A stretch of 64,000 nucleotides of DNA from Nitzschia sp. DOCU1 (Eukaryota; Bacillariophyta; Bacillariophyceae; Bacillariales; Bacillariaceae): contig OX595990.1 in assembly GCA_951394045.1 (NCBI GenBank), positions 2,658,549 to 2,722,548 of the forward strand, written 5' to 3'. The notes under the pieces are model-generated. The model was given only the letters and a program-made list of their open reading frames with translations. It was not told the origin of the DNA and ran no database searches. Below, one piece after another: positions 1 to 9,023 of this stretch. Within the stretch, counting starts at the first letter, position 1. Each line of letters opens with the position of its first letter. The position numbers were made by a program, and so were the translations under genes.

Positions 1-251
1 TGATGTAGGGTTAGTGCTGCAAATCCACTGGTTTCCGCTGCAGTGGCGCTGAATGAAGTTTCACAATATTCACAAACCAAAACTCGAGCCCTGCAAGAAA
101 ACAAATGAAATGATGAATCTTCAAGATTCGGTGAGTCCCATAGCATCGAATCTTCGCCATAGCGCAGGGCGGTGTCATTGCGGCGCTCGCGCCACCAAAA
201 CGTGAAACATGCGATCCTGGAGTACCGCAATAATCCAGATACCATCATCAG

Positions 252-273
252 GTATGGCTGGTCACATCCAAAA
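252..273 (+). repeat. left terminal inverted repeat of the transposon
   Basis: This 22-bp segment matches the reverse complement of 3738-3759 at 21 of 22 positions (a C/T difference at position 18). It lies 259 bp upstream of the transposase start codon. Confidence 0.8.
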
Positions 274-532
274 GTGTCATACCGTAGGATGTGTAGACCT
301 GGTAGGTGAAGGGCCGGCTTGCACACCAGCCCTCCGTTGCTCCGAGCTGACAGACAGACGGTTTATCGCGGTCTTTTCGGCAAATACAACAATCACAACA
401 AAACCTTCATGGCATCGATCATATCGGAGCTGTTTTGGAGATCACCCAGGTGGCACCTTCCGTCATGACAGTATCAAATCGCTTCTAAATTACATTTGAA
501 TTCCATTTGCATGGGTCATCCCGGAAGGCAAT

Positions 533-3500
533 ATGTATTCTGCAGCACAAGACAGGGTCGCATTGACGGTCCCAATTTTGGAGGCTGCCATTGATGGCAC
601 TATCTCACATTCTGCCATTCGGAACGACATTAAAGGGAAATGGATCACTCCAGAGACACTAATTTGCGCCATTCAAGCTACAGGGACTATAGTCCCAGAA
701 ATTGATTTGGGTGCTCCGGTAGTAAACAGGTTGCTAACCAGAATCAAGAGGTTCGGCTGCATGGATGTTTATGACGGAAGCAACAAGGTCGGTCTATTCA
801 AGTTCCAATACAGTAGAAAAACATTCTACCAAGTGGTAGACCCCGGAGTCCAAGTCGCATATCCAGTGATCAATGCTCAAATATTCAAGATCTTTGTCAA
901 GAAAGTTGAGGAAGATTCCAAGAAAATGCTGCAACTGCAGTCAAAAAGGCAAACTCGGTCAAGTACAAGTACAACGGAAGATTTTCCTGCATCTGGAGCA
1001 AACAACATCAGCAACAACAATGTAGAAGCGGCATCCATTGCGCCAATGCCTCCAACAAAGCGACAAAAGGTACTTTTAGAAACCTACTGGGATTCGGAGG
1101 AGGCTAGGAAATTGTTTCAACCGAGAGTTGGTGATAATTCCTGTTTGGAAACACTGCAGCGGCGCATCATAAAGCTCCAAGAGGTACAAAATGGGAAAGA
1201 TGGCTTTCGACATGCTATAAGGGGACGGGACCCAGATGACATTTGTTCAGAATCAGAGAAGAATGTTATTAGGCAAAAGTGTCAACTACTTTGTCTAGCA
1301 TACAAATTTGCAATCGATTTCATGAACCGTGAGACATGGCTTACCTGCTGCAACAAGGCGTGTGAAGTGTTAAATCCCCTTGGGATCAAGCAAGCCACAT
1401 CAGGACGAGTAGTTTCAATTTACAACAGGTTATTCCGAGATAGTGAGAGTTTCCTGCATCCTAACATTGATGTTCGGGCAGGCCGTCCACAGGCTCTTCC
1501 ACGCATGCTCCGCACCTACCAGAGCATCCGAGATGGAATACAGAGATACTGTGTGGCAAACCTCCAAGGCCTCACAGTCGAACACGTCCATGATTACACT
1601 CGGAATGTTTTGTTGCCAGATGCCCACCAAATTTGGTGCACAGAACAAATTCCTGGAACGGACCTATCGTTCAATGGGTTTCTGAAGGATAATGGCTTGT
1701 CAAAATTCTCTCCGATGACAACCTGGAGGTGGATGCGGCGGCTAGGCATGAAGTACGAATGCCACCGCAAAAGTTTCTATGTTGATGGGCATGAGCGCAA
1801 TGATGTTGTTGATGCGCGAGTTAAATTTTGCAACAGGTATCTATTGGAATACGAGCCCCGGTGCTTCCGGTGGGTGCACCTTTCGGAGGAAGAGTGCCTA
1901 ACAGTGCCGAAGCTAGATGTAGATCTAGGCGCCAAGTTTACTGCTCTGGATGGAACTGTCAAATATGAGTTTCACGAAGACTATCTTAATTTTTTATACA
2001 AAGATAGGAACCAAGAACAGCCCTTCCAGATTGGCATGTCTATCAGGGCCCCTGCAAACTCAAGTCGCTTGGAGATAGTAGGCCAAGACGAATGTGTCTT
2101 AACGCAATTCTTGGTAAATGGCAAACGTTGGACTGGCTCAAAGGGAGAGGTTCCACTCCTTCCAAAGTCAGAAGGAGATGGTTATATGATATCGGCATTT
2201 CAATCTAGGCTCTTTGGATTCGGGCGAGACCTGACTGTGGAAGAATTGTCGCTGATCAATGAATCTCGCAAGGGCAAGCAATATTGGGACAAGGATGCGG
2301 CAAAGGAAGTTTTCAAGAGTCATTCTGCCGAAAAGCCAGAATTAGTAGCATCGCCATTTGTAAGATATATTTTAATTGGAGCCAACAATGATGGTTATTG
2401 GAACTCCAACCTAATGGCGATCCAACTTGAAGACGTCGTTGACTGCCTCAAAGTCCTCTACCCCACCATCACCTTCGTTTTTATTTTTGATCATAGTCAG
2501 GGTCATTCAACAAAGAGAAAGGGGGGCCTTGACGCTGCAGCCATGAACCTTGGATATGGTGGGGCTCAACCTAAAATGCGACCGACTACTATAATAACTG
2601 AGGCAGGCTACCTTGGGGCTGAGAGTCCAATGTTGAAAGTTGGCGACACCCAATTCATGAACTGGGAGGACGAGGTTGGGAAAGATGGCTGTATCTGTGG
2701 GGGTCCAGGCGCTGAGCTGTGCCTCCTGTGTGGTGGGCCATGGCAATTGAGCAGGGATGAGTGTCTTGCCCGAATGCACTCCAGTTCCACTGGAACAAGT
2801 AAACGACGGGACAAGACAAAAGCAGAACTCAAGGCCGACATTGAGGCAAATGGGATTCTCCTGCAAAGAAAATATGGGTTGAAAGAATTGAGAGAGATAG
2901 CAACCAAAAATGAGGTATCATTGCAGAAAACCGTGGAAAAGATCGAAGCCGGATGGCTTGGCCAACCGAAGGGCCTCTTACAAGTTGCACGAGAGCGTGG
3001 CTTTGTGGATGTGGATAACTTGCAGCAATACACCTTGAATGGGAAAAGGAGACCAGATGGAACAATCGACGAATCGAAGTCACTGCGGCAGATTGTTGGA
3101 TCTTGTACAGACTTCAAAAATGAACTTTCCCATCTCCAAGTTATGGCTAACGCACTTGGGATAGAGGTCGACCACAGTCCAAAATTCCACGCCGAAATAG
3201 CTGGTGAAGGAATCGAATACTCTTGGGCGCATTCGAAAGGGAGTTATCGCAGAAGCCCGCTTCAAAGAAAAAGAACAAGGGCATCCTTCCAGGCGTTGGT
3301 GAAGGAGTGCACAAGCAACACCAATCTCACCAAAAACCGAGTGAAACGATTCTCTGCTCGAGCACGAGCTTACATGTGCACTTATCATTTCCTGCATGCT
3401 GGAGGAAATGATAATGGCGGGGAGGAACGTGTTGCGACGACAGGGCCATTGCTCCTGACAGAGATCGAGAAGATGATGAAAGACTTCAAGACTCATCGAT

Positions 3501-3550
3501 CTGCTTTCGATTTTGATAGGGGTTTCTTGGGTGCATGTGGCGGAAGATGA
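533..3550 (+). CDS. DDE transposase with SAP-like insertion (1005 aa)
   Basis: Probable transposase of the surrounding element. In order: an N-terminal region of unknown fold with a charged linker (to about residue 190); helix-turn-helix-like segments and the motif YVDGHER (about 415-425), typical of large eukaryotic DDE transposases; then the catalytic core. The first Asp is D519 in GQDECV and the second is D653 in FDHSQGH. The third carboxylate is E895 (or E892) in AGEGIEYSW. Between D653 and the Glu sits an insertion with a Cys cluster (CICGG...CLLCGG, about 718-735) and a SAP-like helix pair (about 762-800, AELKADIEANG). The ORF is uninterrupted and without introns. The stop falls at the junction of a 110-bp tandem duplication, so the original C-terminus may have been slightly longer. 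The family assignment comes from motif layout, not from a search. Confidence 0.78.
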   Translation: MYSAAQDRVALTVPILEAAIDGTISHSAIRNDIKGKWITPETLICAIQATGTIVPEIDLGAPVVNRLLTRIKRFGCMDVYDGSNKVGLFKFQYSRKTFYQVVDPGVQVAYPVINAQIFKIFVKKVEEDSKKMLQLQSKRQTRSSTSTTEDFPASGANNISNNNVEAASIAPMPPTKRQKVLLETYWDSEEARKLFQPRVGDNSCLETLQRRIIKLQEVQNGKDGFRHAIRGRDPDDICSESEKNVIRQKCQLLCLAYKFAIDFMNRETWLTCCNKACEVLNPLGIKQATSGRVVSIYNRLFRDSESFLHPNIDVRAGRPQALPRMLRTYQSIRDGIQRYCVANLQGLTVEHVHDYTRNVLLPDAHQIWCTEQIPGTDLSFNGFLKDNGLSKFSPMTTWRWMRRLGMKYECHRKSFYVDGHERNDVVDARVKFCNRYLLEYEPRCFRWVHLSEEECLTVPKLDVDLGAKFTALDGTVKYEFHEDYLNFLYKDRNQEQPFQIGMSIRAPANSSRLEIVGQDECVLTQFLVNGKRWTGSKGEVPLLPKSEGDGYMISAFQSRLFGFGRDLTVEELSLINESRKGKQYWDKDAAKEVFKSHSAEKPELVASPFVRYILIGANNDGYWNSNLMAIQLEDVVDCLKVLYPTITFVFIFDHSQGHSTKRKGGLDAAAMNLGYGGAQPKMRPTTIITEAGYLGAESPMLKVGDTQFMNWEDEVGKDGCICGGPGAELCLLCGGPWQLSRDECLARMHSSSTGTSKRRDKTKAELKADIEANGILLQRKYGLKELREIATKNEVSLQKTVEKIEAGWLGQPKGLLQVARERGFVDVDNLQQYTLNGKRRPDGTIDESKSLRQIVGSCTDFKNELSHLQVMANALGIEVDHSPKFHAEIAGEGIEYSWAHSKGSYRRSPLQRKRTRASFQALVKECTSNTNLTKNRVKRFSARARAYMCTYHFLHAGGNDNGGEERVATTGPLLLTEIEKMMKDFKTHRSAFDFDRGFLGACGGR

Positions 3551-3661
3551 TAGGGCCATTGCTCCTGACGGAGACTGATAAGATGATGAAAGACTTCAGC
3601 AGACACATCGATCTGCTTTCGATTTTGATTGGGGTTTCTTGGGTGCATGTGGCGGGAGATT
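3442..3661 (+). repeat. 110-bp tandem duplication at the transposase 3' end
   Basis: Bases 3442-3551 and 3552-3661 are near-identical copies that begin AGGGCCATTGCTCCTGAC and end with GTGGCGG(A/G)AGAT. The first copy encodes the last ~35 residues of the transposase and its TGA stop. The second copy is downstream, in another frame, and differs by several substitutions and small indels. Confidence 0.88.
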
Positions 3662-3737
3662 TTATTGCTTGCCGTAGACTTCTGGTAGCAATTTAACGTG
3701 TAGTACTTAATTTTGTGTACATTCTACCAAACTCCTG

Positions 3738-3759
3738 TTTTAGATGTGACCAGCCATAC
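3738..3759 (-). repeat. right terminal inverted repeat of the transposon
   Basis: Reverse-complement partner of 252-273. A perfect 14-bp palindrome, GCCACTGCAGTGGC, follows just outside the element at 3765-3778. A related CTGCAGTGGC string lies left of the element near position 40, so the insertion may have entered palindromic host DNA. Confidence 0.8.
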
Positions 3760-3799
3760 AGAGAGCCACTGCAGTGGCATATTATCTGTCATCTATCAC

Positions 3800-4067
3800 A
3801 GAATCATCGTGAATCTTTGTCAATCATCTTTTCCGTTCAGGACGTCTTGGATGCAAATTTCGAAGATGTGAACGGAAGATAAGTCAGTCGGGGAGGCACG
3901 AAATTCTGTAAAGATTTCGAAAGGTATCAAATCATCTACTACCACGCAATTATCATGAATCTTTGTGAATCACCTTTTCCGTTCAAACGTCTTGGATGCA
4001 AATTTCGAAGATGTGAACTGAAGATCGAGTCAGGAGAGGCACGAAATTTTGTAAAGATTTAGAAAGA
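3800..4067 (+). repeat. two direct repeats in the alkaline phosphatase promoter
   Basis: A segment at about 3800-3924 recurs at about 3946-4067 with a period of 145-146 bp. Both copies contain ACGTCTTGGATGCAAATTTC followed by GAAGATGTGAAC, plus a shared GGCACGAAATT block. The second copy ends about 70 bp before the ATG of the phosphatase gene. The duplicate may double a regulatory site, which is an inference. No P1BS-type phosphate box was found. Confidence 0.85.
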
Positions 4068-4136
4068 TCTTGGATCATCTCATAATCGCCGAATAGTCGA
4101 GGAATCCAGCGATCTCATAAACTAGCAACGAAAACC

Positions 4137-6720
4137 ATGAAGCTGTCGTCCTTTGCCGCTCTCTTGTTGGCTGTTGCGGCCGCTTCCTTTGCCGTTCTCT
4201 TGTTGGCTGTTGGGGTCACACGAGAAGGGAACCTTCGCCGCTCTCTGGAAGGGCATGAGGTGCCGCTAGTGCTCCCCGTCATCCGTTGTACTTCCAATGA
4301 ACCGTGCGGCGAATGCCAAGGTGATTGTACAACTGATGCCGACTGTTCTGGTGATCTTGTGTGCTACCAGAAGCATGGCAAGGCACAGACTGATGAGGAA
4401 GCAATGGTTCCAGGTAAGGCAAGACATGAAACACCCCACGGGGTTTGAACAAAACAATTAACAAAGTACCGGCTAAATGTCACTCACGTCCATCACCCGG
4501 AACTCCTCAGGTTGCGTTGGCCTCGACTACTCGAAGACGGATTGGTGTGTTGATCCCAACATGGTGCCCGATCATACCGACTGCTCCAATCCTGGTAAGG
4601 CGAAATTTCCTAACTATGGTGTGGACTCCCCGCAGCGCATGTTGTTGCGCGAGGGTGTCATCGACGAAATTTCTCCCAACCTTTGCGAGAAACCTGCGAA
4701 CATGACAAAGAATGTCATCCTTGTTATTGGTGATGGGATGGGATGGGAAATGGTTCGTGCTGGAGCGATTGCTCGTCAAGTCATTGACGAGCTGGAAGCA
4801 GCTGGTTGCGATACCAAGACGGGCTGCCCCGACCTTGCAGACGTCCAAGGATTGTTCAGCGGCCGCACTCTGGCGGACTACTACACCGAAGGTAAGCTGA
4901 GCGTGTCTAGTCGTCGAAAATGTAAGAAAACTGAACTGACATCAAACTCATCCAAGGCAAGGGATCGGGTCTTTCCTTTCAAAAACTTGAGGGCTATCAG
5001 CTTGTCACCACTTCTGCTCCTGTCCTGCAAGGAGCAACACCAGGCAACCACTACGCCCCCGCCAGCACTCTTCTTGAGGGCTTGGCCTCCGATCACAACG
5101 ACCGCCAAGCTGAACTGTATGTCGATCAGTGCGGATTCCCATATGAGTTCAATCCTCTTAACGTTGAAGAAGGAGGAAATATGGCTCTCTGGAATAACGT
5201 CAAGGGCGGGGAATTCCCCTGGGATGAACACTACTATCAAGAAAACCCGGACACCAGCAGTGGCTTCGACCCAACCTTTATCATGCAGCATGCCACTGAC
5301 TCTGCCAATACAGCAGGCTCATATGCAACCGGTGCCAAAGGGGCCGTGGGACAATTGTCCCAGGACTTATATGAACAGGACGTGCAGACCATTATCGAGG
5401 ACGCACTAATGTGTGGAAAGGCTGGGGGCGTGGTGACTACCGTACCCGTGTTCCATGCAACTCCTGGTGCATTTATCCTTCACTCCAACAACCGCTCGAA
5501 CCGGGACCAACTTCGCACCAGCTGGAAGACAGTCAACCCAACCTTTGTCAGCGGTACTTGCGCAGGAAGCTATGACCCATACCCCGAAGACCTACAGAGC
5601 ATGCGTGACGGCGATCTTTCATTGGCATGGACTTTGTTGGAACAAAATAATCAAACACTGGCCGAGGTAAGTTCATGGTTGCGCACTTTGCTCTCTTGTC
5701 TTCCAGAACTAACATACCGTTTTTGGTCAGAACTTCTATGACAATATTGCCATGCTAGATCCTGACTTTGGCGACCACGTGATGGTTTGCCTGTCCGGCG
5801 AAGAAAGAAGCAAGAGTGGACAAGACAACATGCCTTTCCGAGGAGTTGACAGCACATACTCCAATCGTTGGTGTTCTTCAGGAGAAGAAATAATCGACGA
5901 AGAAAGTGGAGCCACAGTCGGAATCAATCTCACGACCCCTGAAGAGCTCTGCGACCACTACCCCCAAGAAGAGCTCCCATACATTCCAAAGATACAAGAC
6001 AACGTCAAGGCTGCTCTGGAATTCCTTGGAAAAGACGATGATGGTTTCTTTTTGATGTATGAACAAGGTGATATTGATTGGGCGGCCCATGCGAATCACA
6101 TGGATGACATGCTTGGTGCTATGCTTGACATCGACGACTCAGTCAAAGTCATTATCGACTGGATTGAAGCCAATGGAGGCTACGAGAAGAATGTCCTCTA
6201 TGTGACTGCCGACCACGATCATTACCTGACCTTGCAAGATCATTTCCCTGAAGCTTTGGCAACTTTCATTATCGCCGGAGAGAGCCATAAGATCACGTAA
6301 GCACCATATCGCACGACGCTCCATGCCTCGTGTTTTCACTTATGCACTCACAAATTTGCTTTGTTTCGAAGCCCGTTCAACAACTCCAATGTGAATACGT
6401 GGGAAGCTGCCATCAATGCTGGGGCAGCCGACGACAATAGCCAGTCCCAGACAGACCATTTGCAGGATTTTTCAACGTGGTCTGAGGAGGAATTGGCACA
6501 AGTTGCTCACTTTTGGGGACCTCGAGGATCCGGTGGCAACGGATGGGGAAGCCACTCCAGCCGCCCTGTTCCCATCAGCTATGCCGGCGACGATGGCTGC
6601 CTTGAACAGTTTCTTGGAAAAGAATTTCTTGTTGTCGGGAAAGAAGTCGCCGGAAGCCCTGGAAAGATTGATCAAGTCCATGTTAACGCTTGCATGTACA
6701 AGCATTTGTTTGGACTCTAG
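4137..6720 (+). CDS. phoA: secreted alkaline phosphatase (PhoA-type), five exons
   Basis: Hydrolyses phosphate monoesters, probably outside the cell or at its surface, to scavenge phosphate. Exons by splice consensus: 4137-4413, 4511-4891, 4957-5666, 5731-6296 and 6372-6720, giving 760 aa with all phases matching. Residues 1-30 are a signal peptide containing a duplicated SFAxLLLAV unit. A Cys-rich segment (CGECQGDC...CVDP) common on diatom secreted proteins follows. The phosphatase fold begins at about residue 160. Visible metal and catalytic motifs are VIGDGMG, HATDSANTAG (nucleophile about S335), EQGDIDWAAHANH and VTADHDHY (about 617). The two direct repeats lie immediately upstream, and phosphate-starvation control is likely from the family but no known box is visible. 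The next gene, on the minus strand, converges on it. Confidence 0.9.
4149..4220 (+). repeat. 36-bp tandem duplication in the signal-peptide coding region
   Basis: TCCTTTGCCGCTCTCTTGTT at 4149 recurs at 4185 as TCCTTTGCCGTTCTCTTGTT. The in-frame period is 36 bp, so the hydrophobic core SFAALLLAV is followed by SFAVLLLAV. Confidence 0.85.
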
Positions 6721-7061
6721 AGAAGTGCGGACCATCATCTCGTATATGTGAAAAATAATGCATACGTGTCGCGGAGGCCAATGGCTAAAATAAGAAAGTG
6801 TTTGTCTTAGAAGGTAGCTTCTTAGCCGACAATTTCACCACCAACATTTACGGGCATTGGGAATGCTTCGTTGGTCCCAGAGGGATGACCTTGGGAAAGG
6901 ACAGTAGAGCATTGTGGAGTTTGCGGTTGGGCGCTTTTCGATGACCCCAGCCGACGATTGTGCTTGAACTGCAAGGCTCGTCGTAATCCTCGCAACCCGG
7001 AGTGGTGCCGTCGTCTCGTCGAATTTATCAAGGATTGTAACACCATAGATCTCCAGAACCT

Positions 7062-7547
7062 CTACATAAATTCCGAAGGATCCAGCCCACATTCTTCCAG
7101 GAAAGCTTCTTGACGAAAGTCCGCCATGTCCGTTGAACTGTAAAATAAGTTTTCAATGGCCGACTTTCCAAGGCGAGAAATATCCTTTGTATCAACTTCC
7201 TCTGAAAAACGAACACCTTGCCTCGGCAAGCAAGAAATTTTCACTGGAAGCAATTCGGCACTATCGTTCCCTGACGACTCTTCGTGCCGCCATGCGCTGG
7301 TCGAGTTTCTCCCTCCACATTTTGCTTCCTTGAGAAGACTACGAAGTCGGGGCTTCGCTTGAGCTGGACTTGAAACTGGTGAATCCTCTAGATTGAGGAG
7401 ATCGAGATCCATGCTGAGGAGTTCCCTGTTCACCATTACAGGCGTAGGGGCTTCTCCTCCTTCGTTCTGCAAGGCTCCAACAGAGCCAAGCTCCTTAGAA
7501 AGCTCTGCCGCCCCTTTGTCAAAACTAGTTTCGTCCATGTTCGGCAT
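7062..7547 (-). CDS. hypothetical protein (161 aa)
   Basis: I do not recognise a named family. The ATG at 7547 opens an acidic, Ser-rich protein. A short conserved-looking block (about residues 111-160) reads GVRFSEEVDTKDISRLGKSA, then FRQEAFLEECGLDPSEF. Similar FSEEV-type blocks occur in uncharacterised diatom proteins, so this is probably a real gene. A further reading frame at 6833-6990 ends in a plausible C-terminus (FPMPVNVGGEIVG) after a good acceptor (TTGCAG). It could be an extra 3' exon, but I could not find a donor that keeps the frame. Confidence 0.55.
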   Translation of the reverse strand: MPNMDETSFDKGAAELSKELGSVGALQNEGGEAPTPVMVNRELLSMDLDLLNLEDSPVSSPAQAKPRLRSLLKEAKCGGRNSTSAWRHEESSGNDSAELLPVKISCLPRQGVRFSEEVDTKDISRLGKSAIENLFYSSTDMADFRQEAFLEECGLDPSEFM

Positions 7548-7728
7548 GCTGTTGTAGACTGATTCAACTCCTCCTGATAGAAGCTGGTGATAACGATGAA
7601 TTGTTGTGAAAGTACTTCATGCCCAGCTGAGGGACAAGCGTGCTTTCTTTTGAAAACGCGGGATTGAAGAGAAAATAAACGCAGCAATCACCTTTCGACA
7701 TTTTAAATATGATGTTGTATGGATGATT

Positions 7729-8064
7729 CTATTCCTCCCCATGAAACCCGGTGATCATAAGATTTGTCAATGTGCGGAAAGTCCAGTGATGCTGTTCTCT
7801 TTGAAAATGCGGGATTGAGAAAATTTCGCAAGAAAGAGCTCGAACGCGCACAGCTATGTATCCTAGCTCTGACAAAGTGGAGTATCGTAGTTCTATGATA
7901 GTGTTTTGGCTACCACTCTTTCCGCGAATAGAACCTTCACTACTAGCTAGAGGTAAGTTCTCTATGCAGTACACGGGGTCGGGTCTTACCAGCGGCAATG
8001 CTGGGGCGTCGAAACCTTGTTTAGTGTAAAGATTCAGCACGATAGTATATTTCTTTGCCGCCAT
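7729..8064 (-). CDS. possible small gene or first exon
   Basis: An ATG in good context at 8064 opens a 111-codon frame that begins MAAKKYTIVLNLYTK. After about 25 codons there is a donor-like GTAAGA, so the true gene may be a short first exon spliced to something downstream. The later part of the frame is low in recognisable features. It contains a 24-bp string (TTCAAA near 7800) that recurs near 7650 with the common core CAATCCCGC. No function can be given, and it may not be a gene. Confidence 0.25.
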   Translation of the reverse strand: MAAKKYTIVLNLYTKQGFDAPALPLVRPDPVYCIENLPLASSEGSIRGKSGSQNTIIELRYSTLSELGYIAVRVRALSCEIFSIPHFQREQHHWTFRTLTNLMITGFHGEE

Positions 8065-8512
8065 GCCGTGGTGACTGTGAGACTGACAAGTAGGTGCGCC
8101 AATAGAGAGGATGTAGAAAGTTTCGAGTTGCTCTACTAGCTAGCTGCTAGCTCGTCGAAAGGTAGACTGCTCATCAATGTAATATTGAAACTATCTTGAA
8201 GCAACTACGGCAACCTTATTGGTTCGTGACTCGGCATTTTCTGGCCGAACCTATTCAGTCGACTACATGACACCCGACGGCAGGGACTAGAAATGGATTT
8301 GAAGAGTCATGTTTCGAAGATGCCTCCATCTACGAGCAATACACCGATCGCACACAACTATTATCTGGCATTGGTTCAACTGTCCTCCTACGTTTACAAT
8401 GTGCCCTTCCAACAACAAGGCATGGCTCTGGTGGCAGTTGGCAGAAGAAGACAACCAAGAAAAGGATCATCCATGGGGACTACCCATCCACTCTCATACA
8501 ACAACGACTTCT

Positions 8513-9023
8513 TTACAAGCAGAACAATGGTAGAATAAACAAAAAAGGGAGTAGAATCGGGACAATCAACAGGGAAGATCCACACGTGCAGAAACTGCCG
8601 ACAATCGCCATCATGATGATCATCAAGATGCTAAAACTGATGATAAAGCATCCTCCCCGGTTTCGATACTGAACAAAGACTGTCACCCCATCCGTCAAAG
8701 TGTGGATGTTCGACTCATCCAGAAGCTTGCTCGGCGTTTCGAAATAAAAGTTTCGTTCGCATTCGTCGGGATAGCAGTCCAGCACCTTGTGCTCTAGTGC
8801 AGCAATGCTGGTGATGGCGGCTTGTTTTGGATTAATGACGCAACATAGAGTCTACCAAGTACAAACATGGCATGAGGCGATCATTCTGTTCACTTCATCG
8901 TCACAATCACTGCAAAGATCTCACCTTGCCGTCCCACATTTTCAAAAAGACGTTGATGAGTTCCGCCTGGTCATCTTGCCACAGTTGCTTAGCTAATGAC
9001 GGGGGAGTCGCGACTAACGCCAT
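8513..9023 (-). CDS. small two-exon membrane protein (123 aa)
   Basis: Exon 1 is 9023-8925 (ATG, 33 codons) and exon 2 is 8785-8513. They are joined over a 139-nt intron with GTGAG donor and ACAAG acceptor, and the join is in phase. The N-terminal half is soluble and acidic (KQLWQDDQAELINVFLKMWD, then CYPDECERNFYFETP). After TVFVQYRNRGG the last ~45 residues form two adjoining hydrophobic segments that run to the C-terminus (FIISFSILMIIMMAIVGSF and LLIVPILLPFLFILPLFCL). This suggests a tail-anchored or hairpin protein. I recognise no family. A GTG-started version limited to exon 2 is less likely in a nuclear genome. Confidence 0.6.

Larger units (their letters stand above)
252..3759 (+). mobile_element. 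DDE DNA transposon with terminal inverted repeats
   Basis: The bases at 252-273 (GTATGGCTGGTCACATC, then CAAAA) reappear in reverse complement at 3738-3759 with one mismatch in 22. They bracket a single ORF of 1005 codons whose product has the three-carboxylate layout of a DDE transposase. Each repeat carries TA one base inside its outer end (253-254 and 3757-3758). A TA target duplication, as in Tc1/mariner-type elements, is therefore possible, which would put the true ends at TGGCTGG. The element is about 3.5 kb. It lies directly upstream of the alkaline phosphatase gene. The high repeat identity and open ORF suggest a fairly recent insertion. A 110-bp tandem duplication near the right end (3442-3661) is the only visible damage. 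What I see is the repeats and ORF; activity is inferred. Confidence 0.8.

Noticed and set aside
2608..3117. 169-codon minus-strand frame opposite the transposase
   Set aside because: Mirror frame of a long coding sequence, with Ser/Pro/Arg composition typical of antisense shadows.
5667..5730. Apparent premature stop in the alkaline phosphatase frame
   Set aside because: Explained by a normal intron (GTAAGT...GGTCAG) that restores the frame.
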